Positions 7,984 to 16,133 of a stretch of DNA of 64,000 nt are shown here, piece by piece (the first letter of the stretch is position 1; every line of letters begins with the position of its first letter). Source of the stretch: UBA1479 sp040221095 (GTDB lineage Bacteria; Pseudomonadota; Alphaproteobacteria; Rhodospirillales; Casp-alpha2); NCBI GenBank assembly GCA_040221095.1, contig JAVJVP010000008.1, positions 558,001 through 622,000 of the forward strand, given 5' to 3'. A program made the position numbers and the translations under genes. Under the pieces are notes generated by a model. That model was not told where the DNA came from. It did not search any database and worked only from the letters and a program-made list of their open reading frames with translations.

Positions 7984-8820
7984 TCAGAGCTTCCCCGTCA
8001 TCTGGTCGGCGCCGTGGTACAGCACCTGGCGCACGGCTTCGGCCGCGCGGGCGTGATAGGCGACCGTTTCCGGATCCATGTCGGCCTTGACGCGGGGCGT
8101 GTGTTCGAAGTGATTGAAGCGGTCCCGGCCGCGCACAAGGGCGGCGGAATCCCACTGCCCGACGCTCTGCATGGCCTTGGCCGGCATGTAGTGCAGGGAA
8201 ATGCCGATCCGCCGGTCGGCCGACAGGTTGGGGCCGGAGGCATGGGCCAGGCGGATGTTGTGCAGCGACATCTGCCCGGGCTTGAGCGGCATGGCCACCG
8301 CCTTGCTTTCATCGATGCCCTGGGTGATTTCCTGGCCCCGGGTCAACATGTTGGACTGATTGTAAAGGTCCTCATGCTTGAGCGGCGGGCCGATATGGGT
8401 GCCCGGCATGACCCGCATGCAGCCCGCTTCCTCGCTGGCTTCCGACAGCGCCAGCCAGGCCGTCACCACCTCGCCGCCGGCCAGTCCCCAATAGTTGGAA
8501 TCCTGATGCCAGGACACGTATTGGCCCGAGCCGGGCTCCTTGGTCCAGAACAGGGTGTTCCAGCACAGGATGTCCGGACCCAGGATGTCCTCCATCATGT
8601 CGACGATGCGGTCGTCGCGGATCAGGTCGTCCAGCCATTTGAACAGAAGGTGGGACTTGTTGCGCTGCAGGCCACCCACGGGCGCGCCCTGGGCGGCCTC
8701 GAAGGCCTCGATCCTGGCACGCAGATCGCGCGCCTCCGCCGCCGACAGCACGTCGACGGGCGTGTAATAGCCGTCTTCCTTGAATTGCCGCAGGGCTTCT
8801 GGGCTGAGAATCTTCGCCAT
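7984..8820 (-). CDS. Phytanoyl-CoA dioxygenase (PhyH) family protein
   Basis: A 278-residue non-heme Fe(II)/2-oxoglutarate dioxygenase. The iron facial triad is visible as H105-x-D107 (SWHQDSNYW) and a distal His in LAHASGPN (H193), followed by Arg204 in DRRIGISLHY for the 2-oxoglutarate carboxylate. The start ATG at 8818-8820 has GGGAGGA about 7 bases upstream; a longer reading into murA is spurious. Family members hydroxylate diverse small molecules, so the substrate cannot be named. It lies downstream of murA and directly upstream of the hydrolase gene, with which it probably forms a two-gene unit inserted between murA and hisG. Confidence 0.92.
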   Translation of the reverse strand: MAKILSPEALRQFKEDGYYTPVDVLSAAEARDLRARIEAFEAAQGAPVGGLQRNKSHLLFKWLDDLIRDDRIVDMMEDILGPDILCWNTLFWTKEPGSGQYVSWHQDSNYWGLAGGEVVTAWLALSEASEEAGCMRVMPGTHIGPPLKHEDLYNQSNMLTRGQEITQGIDESKAVAMPLKPGQMSLHNIRLAHASGPNLSADRRIGISLHYMPAKAMQSVGQWDSAALVRGRDRFNHFEHTPRVKADMDPETVAYHARAAEAVRQVLYHGADQMTGKL

Positions 8821-8860
8821 GACGTATCCTCCCGGTATTCCGGCAAGGATACTAAAAGCC

Positions 8861-10141
8861 TCAGACCCCCGCCACCCGGGCGATATCGGCGCCACAGGCG
8901 GCCAGCTTTTCCTCCAGCCGCTCATACCCGCGGTCCAGGTGATAGACCCGGTTGACCTGGGTTTCGCCCTCCGCCGCCAGGCCCGCCAGGACCAGCGACA
9001 CCGACGCCCGCAGGTCCGTCGCCATGACCGGTGCGCCGGATAGCTTCTTGACGCCCCGCACGATGGCCGAGGCCCCATGCACGTTGATGTCGGCGCCCAT
9101 GCGGCACAGTTCGGGCACATGCATGAAGCGGTTTTCGAAAATGGTTTCCGTGATCATGGCCGCGCCCGTGGCCACGGTCATCATGGCCATGATCTGGGCC
9201 TGCATGTCGGTGGGAAAGCCGGGAAAGGGCTCGGTCATGCTGTCGACGCCGCGCAGTTCGCAATTGGCGCGGTTGACCTTGAGCCCGTCCTTGGTTTCCG
9301 TCACCTCGACGCCGGCCCGCTCCAGAAGATCAATGACGCTTTCGATCAGGTCCGCGCGGGTGTTGGTCAGGGTCAACTCGCCCCCGGTGATGGCGGCGGC
9401 GGCGGCATAGGTGCCGGTTTCGATGCGGTCGGGCAGAACCCGGTGGCGGGTGCCGGACAGCGCCGAAACGCCGGTGACCTTCAAGGTGTCCGTGCCGATG
9501 CCGGTGATCTTGGCGCCCATTTCCGTCAGGCAGTTGGCCAGATCCGTGATCTCGGGCTCGCGCGCCGCGTTGGCGATGACCGTGTCGCCCTTCGCCAGGG
9601 TGGCCGCCATCAGGGCATTTTCCGTGGCCCCGACGGAAACCTTGGGGAACAGGATATGTCCGCCGGTCAGGCCGCCCGGTGCGGTCGCCTGGATATAGCC
9701 TTCCTTCAATTCGATCTCCGCACCCAGCGCCTCCAGCGCCTTGAGGTGCAGGTCCACGGGCCGGGTGCCGATGGCGCAGCCGCCGGGCATGGACACCCGC
9801 GCCTTGCCGGCGCGGGCCAAAAGCGGGCCCATGACGACGACCGAAGCCCGCATCTTGCGCACCAGGTCATAGGGGGCTTCCGTCGCCGCGATCTTGCGCG
9901 CCTGCAGGCGCACCACGGGCTCGTTGCTGTTGGCGTCGACCGTGCGCGTCAATTCGACGCCCAGTTCACCCAACAGGCTGCCCATGGTCGCCAGGTCGGC
10001 GAGGACGGGCATGTTGGTGAATTCGAGGGGATCCTCGGTCAACAGGGAGACGGCCATCAAGGGCAGGGCCGCGTTCTTCGCCCCCCCGATGGCGATGGTG
10101 CCGTTCAAGGGGCGGCCGCCCCGGATGCGAATACTGTCCAT
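8861..10141 (-). CDS. murA: UDP-N-acetylglucosamine 1-carboxyvinyltransferase
   Basis: MurA transfers enolpyruvate from PEP to UDP-GlcNAc, the first committed step of peptidoglycan synthesis, in the cytoplasm. The 426-residue length is normal. Lys22 lies in GGAKNAALP, and the PEP-binding loop MPGGCAIGTRPVDLHL contains the active-site Cys at residue 122, so a fosfomycin-sensitive Cys form is expected. FPTDMQAQ and the terminal HLDRGYERLEEKL block also match. A small basic protein gene lies upstream on the same strand (10230-10400), 88 bases away. Confidence 0.98.
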   Translation of the reverse strand: MDSIRIRGGRPLNGTIAIGGAKNAALPLMAVSLLTEDPLEFTNMPVLADLATMGSLLGELGVELTRTVDANSNEPVVRLQARKIAATEAPYDLVRKMRASVVVMGPLLARAGKARVSMPGGCAIGTRPVDLHLKALEALGAEIELKEGYIQATAPGGLTGGHILFPKVSVGATENALMAATLAKGDTVIANAAREPEITDLANCLTEMGAKITGIGTDTLKVTGVSALSGTRHRVLPDRIETGTYAAAAAITGGELTLTNTRADLIESVIDLLERAGVEVTETKDGLKVNRANCELRGVDSMTEPFPGFPTDMQAQIMAMMTVATGAAMITETIFENRFMHVPELCRMGADINVHGASAIVRGVKKLSGAPVMATDLRASVSLVLAGLAAEGETQVNRVYHLDRGYERLEEKLAACGADIARVAGV

Positions 10142-10229
10142 GAACGTTGATTAACAGAAGGAATGGGGCCCTGTCATGGCGGGATTGGGATTATTTCGCA
10201 GCCCCACGCGAAGCCGCCTGCGGCGGCGG

Positions 10230-10400
10230 TCAGGCGTCCTTGCCGTTCCCCGGATCAACATCCCGTTTGCGTTGCTGCGCCTTGCGTTTGGCCAGGTTGG
10301 CGCGCAGCTGCTCGGCCTGACGCGCCTTGCGCGCCGTATCCGCCGCCGCCCCGGCGCCGCTTTGGCCCGGGCGCCTTTTCGCATCGTCAGACGTGGTCAT
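10230..10400 (-). CDS. Small basic hypothetical protein upstream of murA
   Basis: A 56-residue reading frame from an ATG at 10398-10400 to a TGA at 10230-10232. The product is highly charged and Ala/Arg/Lys/Gln-rich (TARKARQAEQLRANLAKRKAQQRKR in its centre), a probable coiled helix with a short acidic tail (DVDPGNGKDA). I favour this frame over the overlapping 77-residue frame at 10151-10384 because its composition looks like a real small soluble protein and small basic proteins of this type occur upstream of murA in alphaproteobacteria. No function is known, and the ribosome site is weak. Confidence 0.6.
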   Translation of the reverse strand: MTTSDDAKRRPGQSGAGAAADTARKARQAEQLRANLAKRKAQQRKRDVDPGNGKDA

Positions 10401-10516
10401 GAAGCCTCCGATTCGGCCCTGAAACGGGTCTGTGCCGCCCCTGAAATAAAGGGCTCAGGAGCACTTGTCATTGGGGAAACCCTATACTATTGTCCGCCCC
10501 TCTTCACCTCCCGGAT

Positions 10517-10591
<75 letters not shown>

Positions 10592-10941
10592 TTTTTCAGA
10601 TTCCCCCAAAGATACCGATGATACCGTCTCGGCCCCCGCATTGGCTGCCGCGACTTTGCCGTTGTGCGATATATTCGATTAAATTAAATTGTCCCCATTA
10701 GGTGTAGTTTAGTCCGTATCCCCACTTCATTGCCGTAGGTCAATGTTCGGTGATCGGCGAACCGAATTCGGCAGGATTATTGAGAATCGTTGTCAGTTGA
10801 CGTAAGCTTGGCGGATCGTCGGTGGGGAGATTCGCACCGGTTGGAAATTAAGGCCCGGCCCGGACGGTCGAGGCTGAAAAAAGGTCCAGGGGAGGAATGG
10901 CCGCCATATCGCGGCGGACAACCTGGAGACATTGGATTCAC
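10592..10941. other. 350-base gap between tRNA-Thr and the ArsR-type regulator gene
   Basis: No convincing gene on either strand. The stretch has an AT-rich core (10669-10691, with ATTCGATTAAATTAAAT), a perfect palindrome CCGAATTCGG (10762-10771) and a small inverted repeat GATT-N6-AATC (10775-10788). These could include the promoter and an autoregulatory site of the regulator gene at 10942. I looked for a repeat of the tRNA 3' end farther right that would mark an island attachment site and saw none. Confidence 0.5.
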
Positions 10942-11289
10942 ATGAACGAAGACGACATCCTTGAAGGCGCCCGGGAAGCGGCACAGTTTCTCAAGGCGCT
11001 GGCCAACGAAAACCGTCTGCTCATCCTCTGCATGCTGGGCGACGGCGAAAAATCGGTCACGGAACTGGAACAGGCGCTCGACCTGCGCCAGCCGACCCTG
11101 TCGCAGCAGCTTGCACGGCTGCGCGCCGACGATCTTGTTACGACCCGGCGTGACGGCAAGACGATCTATTACAGCCTGGCCAGCAATGAGGCGGGCAAGA
11201 CCCTGGAACTGATGCACGGTCTGTTCTGTTCGGAAGACGCCATTGAGCGCCGCCGCCTGATCAAGGCCGCGTCCCGCTCCGCCGCCTGA
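10942..11289 (+). CDS. ArsR-family regulator of the persulfide-sensing SqrR/BigR type
   Basis: A 115-residue winged-helix repressor. The recognition region is DLRQPTLSQQLARLRADDLVTTRRDGKTIYYSL. Two cysteines are present, C30 in LLILCMLGD and C96 in HGLFC, exactly 66 residues apart, the same spacing as the two reactive cysteines of SqrR and BigR that form a tetrasulfide bridge in response to persulfide. No ArsR-type metal motif ELCVCDL is seen. It is convergent with soxD at the end of the Sox region and is the only regulator there, so control of the sox genes by sulfane sulfur is the natural inference. The start at 10942 was preferred to the longer reading from 10897 because it matches family length. 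Confidence 0.9.
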   Translation: MNEDDILEGAREAAQFLKALANENRLLILCMLGDGEKSVTELEQALDLRQPTLSQQLARLRADDLVTTRRDGKTIYYSLASNEAGKTLELMHGLFCSEDAIERRRLIKAASRSAA

Positions 11290-11364
11290 CGGCGGCATCA
11301 CGCCTTACATCCGATTGAATTCGCAGCCCCCGGACGGCCCGCCGCCCGGGGGATTGCTTATGGC

Positions 11365-12429
11365 TTATTCGCCGCCGGCGGCCTTCATGAAGGCCAGCAG
11401 GTCTTCGACGTCCTGTTCCTTGCGCAGGCCCGGGAAGGCCATGCGGGTGCGGCCCGTGTCGGCGCCGATCTTATCCTTCACGAAGTCCTTGGGATCGGCG
11501 ACGAAGGCCTTGAGGGCGTCGTCCGTCCATTTCAGACCCTTGTCGTTGGCGGCCTGAAACGCCTTGGAATAGCGGAACCCGTCGACGGAACCCGCCGTAC
11601 GGCCCAGGATGCCCTTCAACGACGGGCCCAGCTTGTTTGCCGTGCTGTCGATGACGTGGCAGGACGCGCACTTGCGGAACACCTTCTTGCCGGCCTCGGG
11701 GTCGCCCGCGGGTTGGGCGGCGGCGACCTGCGCTGGTTCCGCCTTCGCCGCCGGCGCGGCGGCGGCCTGGGCCGCCACCCCGCCCTTGTCCGGCGTCACG
11801 TCGATGACCTTGGCCCGGCCCAGAACCTTGATCTCCGTCTTGCAGTCCTTCATGCAGAGTTCGGCCACCTTGACCGTCTGGCCGTCGGGCCGCGGATCCT
11901 CGAAGAAGTTCTTGGCGTTGGGCATCTCGATCTTGCCGATGTTGGAAGCATCGAGGACGAACGAATTGTCGATCACGTCGTTCATGGCCAACAGGAAGGC
12001 GGTCACGGCATAGACCTCGTCGTTGGTCAGGGTCTGCGCCTCGCCGAACGGCATGGCCCGCTTGATGTAGTCGAAGATGGTCGAGGCATAGGGCCAGTAG
12101 CTGCCGACGGTCTTTTCCGGGCGGTCGTCCTTCATGGACCCATGACCGCCGACCAGGACGGGGTAACGGCCGCGCGCTTCGCCGAAATCGCCGTGGCAGG
12201 CGGCGCATTTCTGGATGTAGATCTTGTCGCCCTGGGCCGCCGTGCCCGATCCGGCCGGAGCACCCTGCCCGTCGGGCCGAACGTCGATGTCCCAGGCCTG
12301 GATCTGATCCGGCGTCGCCGCCGCACCCAGTTGGGGAAACTTGCGGCCATCCGCATGGCCAGGGGCCGCCGACAAAACGAGAAGGCACGCAGCGGCGGCG
12401 GTGACGGTCAGGTTACGCCAAGCGGACAT
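11365..12429 (-). CDS. soxD: SoxD, diheme cytochrome c subunit of sulfane dehydrogenase
   Basis: SoxD accepts electrons from the molybdenum subunit SoxC while the sulfane sulfur on SoxYZ is oxidised in the periplasm. The 354-residue protein has a signal peptide (cleavage near GHA, residue 26) and two cytochrome c domains with heme sites CAACH (75-79) and CASCH (254-258), joined by an Ala/Pro-rich linker (about 216-242). The first domain carries extra cysteines (LCMKDC, 192-196). The ATG at 12427-12429 overlaps the end of soxC by 17 bases, so the two are translationally coupled. Presence of soxCD predicts complete oxidation of thiosulfate to sulfate rather than sulfur-globule formation. Confidence 0.95.
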   Translation of the reverse strand: MSAWRNLTVTAAAACLLVLSAAPGHADGRKFPQLGAAATPDQIQAWDIDVRPDGQGAPAGSGTAAQGDKIYIQKCAACHGDFGEARGRYPVLVGGHGSMKDDRPEKTVGSYWPYASTIFDYIKRAMPFGEAQTLTNDEVYAVTAFLLAMNDVIDNSFVLDASNIGKIEMPNAKNFFEDPRPDGQTVKVAELCMKDCKTEIKVLGRAKVIDVTPDKGGVAAQAAAAPAAKAEPAQVAAAQPAGDPEAGKKVFRKCASCHVIDSTANKLGPSLKGILGRTAGSVDGFRYSKAFQAANDKGLKWTDDALKAFVADPKDFVKDKIGADTGRTRMAFPGLRKEQDVEDLLAFMKAAGGE

Positions 12430-13738
12430 TTTCCACCTCCCCGGTCGGATTGATGCGCCAGGTCTGGATGGCGTTGTTGTGATAGATGGAATTGACGCCG
12501 CGCACGGCCTGCAGCGCCGCCATTTCCGGCTGCACATAACCGGTTTCGTCAATGGCGCGGCTTTGCAGATAGGCCGGGTTGCCGTCCCACGACCAGCCGT
12601 CCAGGTAGAAGCGGGTCAGGCATTTGGACATGATCGGATCTTCAAGGCGGGCCTGATGCCAGTTGCGCCCACCGTCGACGGTAACGTCGACCCGCGCGAT
12701 CTTGCCGCGCCCGGACCACGCCAGACCCTTGATGACTTGCGGGCCCTTCTGCTTGCACGGCAGTTCGGGACAGGGGCTGGTGATGACCGACTTGGCATCC
12801 ATTTCCCAGGTAAACCGCCGCGCCCGGCCGTCGGGCATGAGGTCGGTGTACTTGGAGGTTTCCTCGCGCGCCATCCAGGCGCCGTCGCCGACTTCGATGC
12901 GGCGCAGCCATTTGACCCACATGTTGCCTTCGAAGCCGGGCACCACCAGACGGATGGGATATCCCTGTTCGGTGCGCAGGCGCTCGCCGTTCATGGAATA
13001 GACGACCATGCAGTCGTCCAACGCCTTGTCCATCGGCAGAGAGCGGTTCATGCCGGCACTATCGCCGCCTTCGACCAACAGCCATTTGGCCTTGGGCTTC
13101 ACGCCGGCTTCTTCCAACAGGGTGCGCAGCGGCACGCCCGTGTACTGCACGCAATGAACCATGCCGTGGGTGAACTGCACGCCGTTCAGCTGCGCGCCGC
13201 GCCATTCCATGCCGCCGTTGGCGGCGCATTCCAGGAAATAGAACCGGCTTTGCGGCGGAAAGCGCTTGAGGTCCTGATAAGTGAACACCAGGGGCCGTTC
13301 GACCATGCCGTGGATCATCAGGCGGTAGTCTTCGGGAATGACCTCGGCCGCCCCCCCGTGATGGCGCTCGAAGCACAGCCCGTTGGGCGTGACGATTCCG
13401 TCAAGGGCGTAAAGCGGCGTGAAATTGATGGAGCTTTCCGGCGTCGCCGTCAGCCATTCCACGTGGCGGCGGACGACGGTTTTTTCGAACTTGGACGGCA
13501 TGCCGTAGGGATAGGCATCGACACCCGGGCCCAGAACCTTCGACCAGTCGGCCACGTTGGGCGGCAGGTTGGCGGGATCGGCGAGCGCCCGGGCGGGCGT
13601 GATCAGGCCCGCGGCGGCGGCCCCGCCGGCAGCACCCAGCCCGGCCAACAGCGCCTTGCGGCGACCGGCATTCGTCGGAATTTCAGGGGAAGAGGATTGG
13701 ATGTGTCCCGGCTTTGCCGGCGGCTTGGTCTTGTTCAT
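12413..13738 (-). CDS. soxC: SoxC, molybdopterin subunit of sulfane dehydrogenase
   Basis: A 441-residue protein of the sulfite oxidase family. A Tat signal (GRRKALLAGLGAAGG) at the N-terminus fits export of a folded molybdenum enzyme. The Mo-ligand region is RFYFLECAANGGMEW; downstream are GGDSAGMNRSLPM, GYPIRLVVPGFEGNMWVKWL and the dimerisation domain with VDVTVDGGRNW and TRFYLDGWSWDG. FTPLYALDGIVTPNGLCFERHHGG is characteristic of SoxC. I chose the ATG at 13736-13738 with GGAG 9 bases upstream rather than a start 15 bases earlier. Catalytic partner of SoxD. Confidence 0.96.
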   Translation of the reverse strand: MNKTKPPAKPGHIQSSSPEIPTNAGRRKALLAGLGAAGGAAAAGLITPARALADPANLPPNVADWSKVLGPGVDAYPYGMPSKFEKTVVRRHVEWLTATPESSINFTPLYALDGIVTPNGLCFERHHGGAAEVIPEDYRLMIHGMVERPLVFTYQDLKRFPPQSRFYFLECAANGGMEWRGAQLNGVQFTHGMVHCVQYTGVPLRTLLEEAGVKPKAKWLLVEGGDSAGMNRSLPMDKALDDCMVVYSMNGERLRTEQGYPIRLVVPGFEGNMWVKWLRRIEVGDGAWMAREETSKYTDLMPDGRARRFTWEMDAKSVITSPCPELPCKQKGPQVIKGLAWSGRGKIARVDVTVDGGRNWHQARLEDPIMSKCLTRFYLDGWSWDGNPAYLQSRAIDETGYVQPEMAALQAVRGVNSIYHNNAIQTWRINPTGEVENVRLA

Positions 13739-13809
13739 TAATGCGCGCTCCAAGGAACATGGGGCGGCCCCGCCCGAACGGCGGCGTCACCTGCTCAATT
13801 ACAGAGCTT

Positions 13810-13833
13810 ACATTATATATTTTATGAATATGT
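13810..13833. promoter_or_regulatory. AT-rich candidate operator upstream of soxC
   Basis: The stretch reads ACAT-N12-GAATATGT on the plus strand, between soxW (stop 13869) and soxC (start 13738). ACAT...ATGT ends are complementary. It resembles elements before soxX (20251-20277) and the DsrE-like gene (22170-22194), with identical ACAT-to-GAAT spacing. A role for the SqrR-type regulator is inferred only. Confidence 0.4.
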
Positions 13834-13868
13834 GTCCAGGGCCGGGCCCGAGAAAATCGCCGGAAAAA

Positions 13869-14498
13869 TCACCAATTCTCAGGCGATTTACCCGCACTTT
13901 TCAGGACGTTGATCTTTTCACGCACATAGGGCCCGAATTTTCCCTTGAGATAGGCCTGTTCCTGGACGAACTGATACATGGCCATGAAATGGAACGGCTT
14001 CATGTAACCGGGCATGCGGGCGATCTCGGCCTTCTTGCCCGATACCCCCGCCGACAGTTTGTCCAGCGGAGGAAAGAAAATGGTGGTCGGCGTGAACCGC
14101 ACGCCCCACTTCTCGGCCAGCTTCTTTTCCGACATCTCCTCACCGTCGAAGTCGGTGACCATGCGCGAACCGATGATGTTGATCTGCAGGATGTTGAAAT
14201 TGGCGCGCACGAAATCGGAGATATCCTTGCGCGCGAAATTGACCTCGTGCATTTCCCGGCAATAGGGACAGCCTTCCAGGGAGAAGATGACGGCGAACCG
14301 CTTACCCGCCTGGGCCGCTTCCTCCAGGTCTTCCTTCAGGATCATGAACGAATTGAGAAACCAGGGCTCCGTCATCAGACCGTCGGCGCCGATGGTCGCG
14401 GCGGCGGCCGGGCGGGCCCCGCCGATGGTCAAGCAAGCGAGAGCCGCCGCGGCAAGCGCGCCTGTGGCCCATCCATTGAAACGTCGCCGGGAAGTCAC
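13869..14498 (-). CDS. soxW: SoxW, periplasmic thioredoxin-like protein
   Basis: A 209-residue exported protein of the thioredoxin fold with active site CPYC at residues 77-80 (SLEGCPYCREMHEVNF) and a cis-Pro region FTPTTIFFPP. The N-terminus SRRRFNGW followed by a long Ala-rich hydrophobic stretch looks like a Tat or Sec signal. SoxW proteins receive reductant from the CcdA-type SoxV protein, encoded nearby at 15354-16091, and keep Sox components reduced. It lies upstream of soxC, separated by 130 bases that contain an AT-rich element, and is divergent from the unknown exported protein at 14616. Symbol assigned by context and fold. Confidence 0.85.
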   Translation of the reverse strand: MTSRRRFNGWATGALAAAALACLTIGGARPAAAATIGADGLMTEPWFLNSFMILKEDLEEAAQAGKRFAVIFSLEGCPYCREMHEVNFARKDISDFVRANFNILQINIIGSRMVTDFDGEEMSEKKLAEKWGVRFTPTTIFFPPLDKLSAGVSGKKAEIARMPGYMKPFHFMAMYQFVQEQAYLKGKFGPYVREKINVLKSAGKSPENW

Positions 14499-14540
14499 TG
14501 TTCGGATGTCCTCTTGTCTCGATGCCGTGGCAGCACGTCA

Positions 14541-14558
14541 CATTCGTTTTGTTGAATG
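14541..14558. promoter_or_regulatory. Inverted repeat CATTC-N8-GAATG between divergent sox genes
   Basis: A perfect 5-base inverted repeat with an 8-base spacer between the starts of soxW (14498, minus) and the exported protein (14616, plus). The ATTC-N8-GAAT core is the operator form I recall for SqrR-type regulators. It is the best-defined of the similar elements in this region and is well placed to control both divergent units. Confidence 0.5.
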
Positions 14559-14615
14559 CATATTGACCGCATGGGCCATGGTCTGGCAAGACGCTATAGG
14601 AAGGAAACCATAACC

Positions 14616-15347
14616 GTGATTTCAAGAATAAGTTTTATCGCCGCGGCGTTCTGCCTGTTGCTGGCCGCGCCCAGGCCGGCCCCGGCGGCGGACGCCGGGG
14701 ATTTCGATTCCCTGGTCGACGCGGCCCAGGACGGCTACCGCGCCGCCCTGTTCTATGCCCGCACCGGCAATCCGGCCCTGGCCGGGATCGAACTGCGTCA
14801 GGCCCAGGCCGTGTGGGACGAAATCCTCGCCAAATACGGCACGACCCCGCCCAAGGCCTATGCCAAGGACGGCAATTTCGCCGCCGACCTGAAGGCCATC
14901 ACCGGGCGCATCGCCCGTGGCGCCGATTTGCTGGACGCGGAAAAGGGCAAGGACGCGCGGCTGAAACTGGAGCCCGTGCGCGACCTCATCTACGGGCTAC
15001 GCGACCGCGCCGGGCGCAAAGGGTATCCCGAATGCGTCACCGACCTGAACCGCCACATGGCGATGCTGTTCAAATGGCGGCACGCGCGCCCCGATTTCGC
15101 GATTCCCGGCACCGCCGAAAACGTCATGCAGGCGGCCGTGAAATACCGTGACATCCTGCGCGCCTGCCGCGCCATGGCCCCGGCGGAGAAACAGAAAGCC
15201 GCCGATTTCAACCGGATCTACGACGGGGCCGACGCCTCGATCTCGTCCATGCCGGCGGCGGTCGAGCGCAAAGATCCGCTCGGCGTGGTCAACATCCTGC
15301 GCGAGCTGATGTCCTTCGACCGCATTCTCTATTTCAAACTCGGATAA
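14616..15347 (+). CDS. Exported helical protein in the sox cluster, function unknown
   Basis: A 243-residue protein with a Sec signal peptide (about residues 1-26, PAPAADA) and an otherwise helical, charged mature part. It has two cysteines, C140 (YPECVTDL) and C184 (LRACRAM), but no CxxCH, so no c-type heme. The tandem four-helix look, with ILRACRAM near where cytochrome c' would carry its heme motif, raises the possibility of a heme-less cytochrome c'-like fold; this is speculative. The GTG at 14616 has AAGGA about 11 bases upstream and starts the signal peptide directly. It is the only plus-strand gene between soxW and ccdA, and shares a divergent promoter with soxW. Confidence 0.75.
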   Translation: MISRISFIAAAFCLLLAAPRPAPAADAGDFDSLVDAAQDGYRAALFYARTGNPALAGIELRQAQAVWDEILAKYGTTPPKAYAKDGNFAADLKAITGRIARGADLLDAEKGKDARLKLEPVRDLIYGLRDRAGRKGYPECVTDLNRHMAMLFKWRHARPDFAIPGTAENVMQAAVKYRDILRACRAMAPAEKQKAADFNRIYDGADASISSMPAAVERKDPLGVVNILRELMSFDRILYFKLG

Positions 15348-15353
15348 ACGGGA

Positions 15354-16091
15354 TCAGCCGACCTTGCCCAGGCTGGGGAAGGTATCGAGCAGCCAGTTGG
15401 CGATGTCCGGCACGCTGCCGGTCAGGAACAGCACGCCCGTGATCACCAGGAACAGGCCCATGGCCTTTTCCACCATGCCCATATGGCGGCGGAAGCGCTT
15501 CATGAAGCCCAGGAACGGGCCGACGGCGAAGGCGGCGCCCAGGAACGGCAGGCCGATGCCCGCCGAATAGACGCCCAGCAGCCCCGCCCCCGACCAGGGT
15601 CCGTCGCCCGACGCCGCCATCATCAGGATGGTCGCCAGCACGGGCCCGACGCAGGGCGTCCAGCCGAAGGCGAAGGCGAGCCCCACCAGATAGGCCCCGG
15701 CCACGCCCATGGGTTTCTTCGGGCCGTCGAACCGCGCGTCGCGCTGCAGAAAGCCGATGCGGAACACGCCCAGGAACTGCAGGCCCAGCACGATGATGAT
15801 GGCGCCCGCGATCTTGGCGAAGGTCGCATGATATTCCGCGATCAGCTGGCCGACGGCGGACGCCGTCGCCCCCATGCCGACGAACACCGTGGAAAACCCA
15901 AGGACGAAGGCCAGCGCCGTCCAGCGCACGCGGGCCAGCGCCGCGCGGTCGGCGTCCGCGCCCTGGGCCTCCAGGGCCTGGAACGTGGTACCGGCCAGGA
16001 AGCACAGATAGGGCGGCACCAGCGGCAGCACGCAGGGCGACAGAAAACTCAACAATCCCGCCAGGAAAGCACCACCGTAGGAAACGTCCAT
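15354..16091 (-). CDS. soxV: CcdA/SoxV-type thiol-disulfide transporter
   Basis: A 245-residue inner-membrane protein with about six hydrophobic segments. The two conserved membrane cysteines are in SPCVLPLVPP (C20) and GWTPCVGPVLATI. CcdA/DsbD-beta proteins pass electrons from cytoplasmic thioredoxin to periplasmic thioredoxins. Here the likely acceptors are SoxW and perhaps SoxS. It follows soxB on the same strand with a 42-base gap and is convergent with the unknown exported protein (stop 15347). The soxV symbol rests on position; ccdA would be the neutral name. Confidence 0.9.
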   Translation of the reverse strand: MDVSYGGAFLAGLLSFLSPCVLPLVPPYLCFLAGTTFQALEAQGADADRAALARVRWTALAFVLGFSTVFVGMGATASAVGQLIAEYHATFAKIAGAIIIVLGLQFLGVFRIGFLQRDARFDGPKKPMGVAGAYLVGLAFAFGWTPCVGPVLATILMMAASGDGPWSGAGLLGVYSAGIGLPFLGAAFAVGPFLGFMKRFRRHMGMVEKAMGLFLVITGVLFLTGSVPDIANWLLDTFPSLGKVG

Positions 16092-16133
16092 GGCCGTTCT
16101 TCAGTCCTTGATGTTGGCTCGCCGTCCGGGCGG

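Noticed and set aside
10151..10384. 77-residue Arg-rich frame on the minus strand near murA
   Set aside because: It overlaps the more credible 56-residue frame (10230-10400) and its Arg-rich composition is typical of a shadow frame.
11300..11360. GC-rich hairpin between the ArsR and soxD genes as a bidirectional terminator
   Set aside because: A CCCCGG/CCGGGG pairing exists but has no T run on either strand, so termination cannot be supported.
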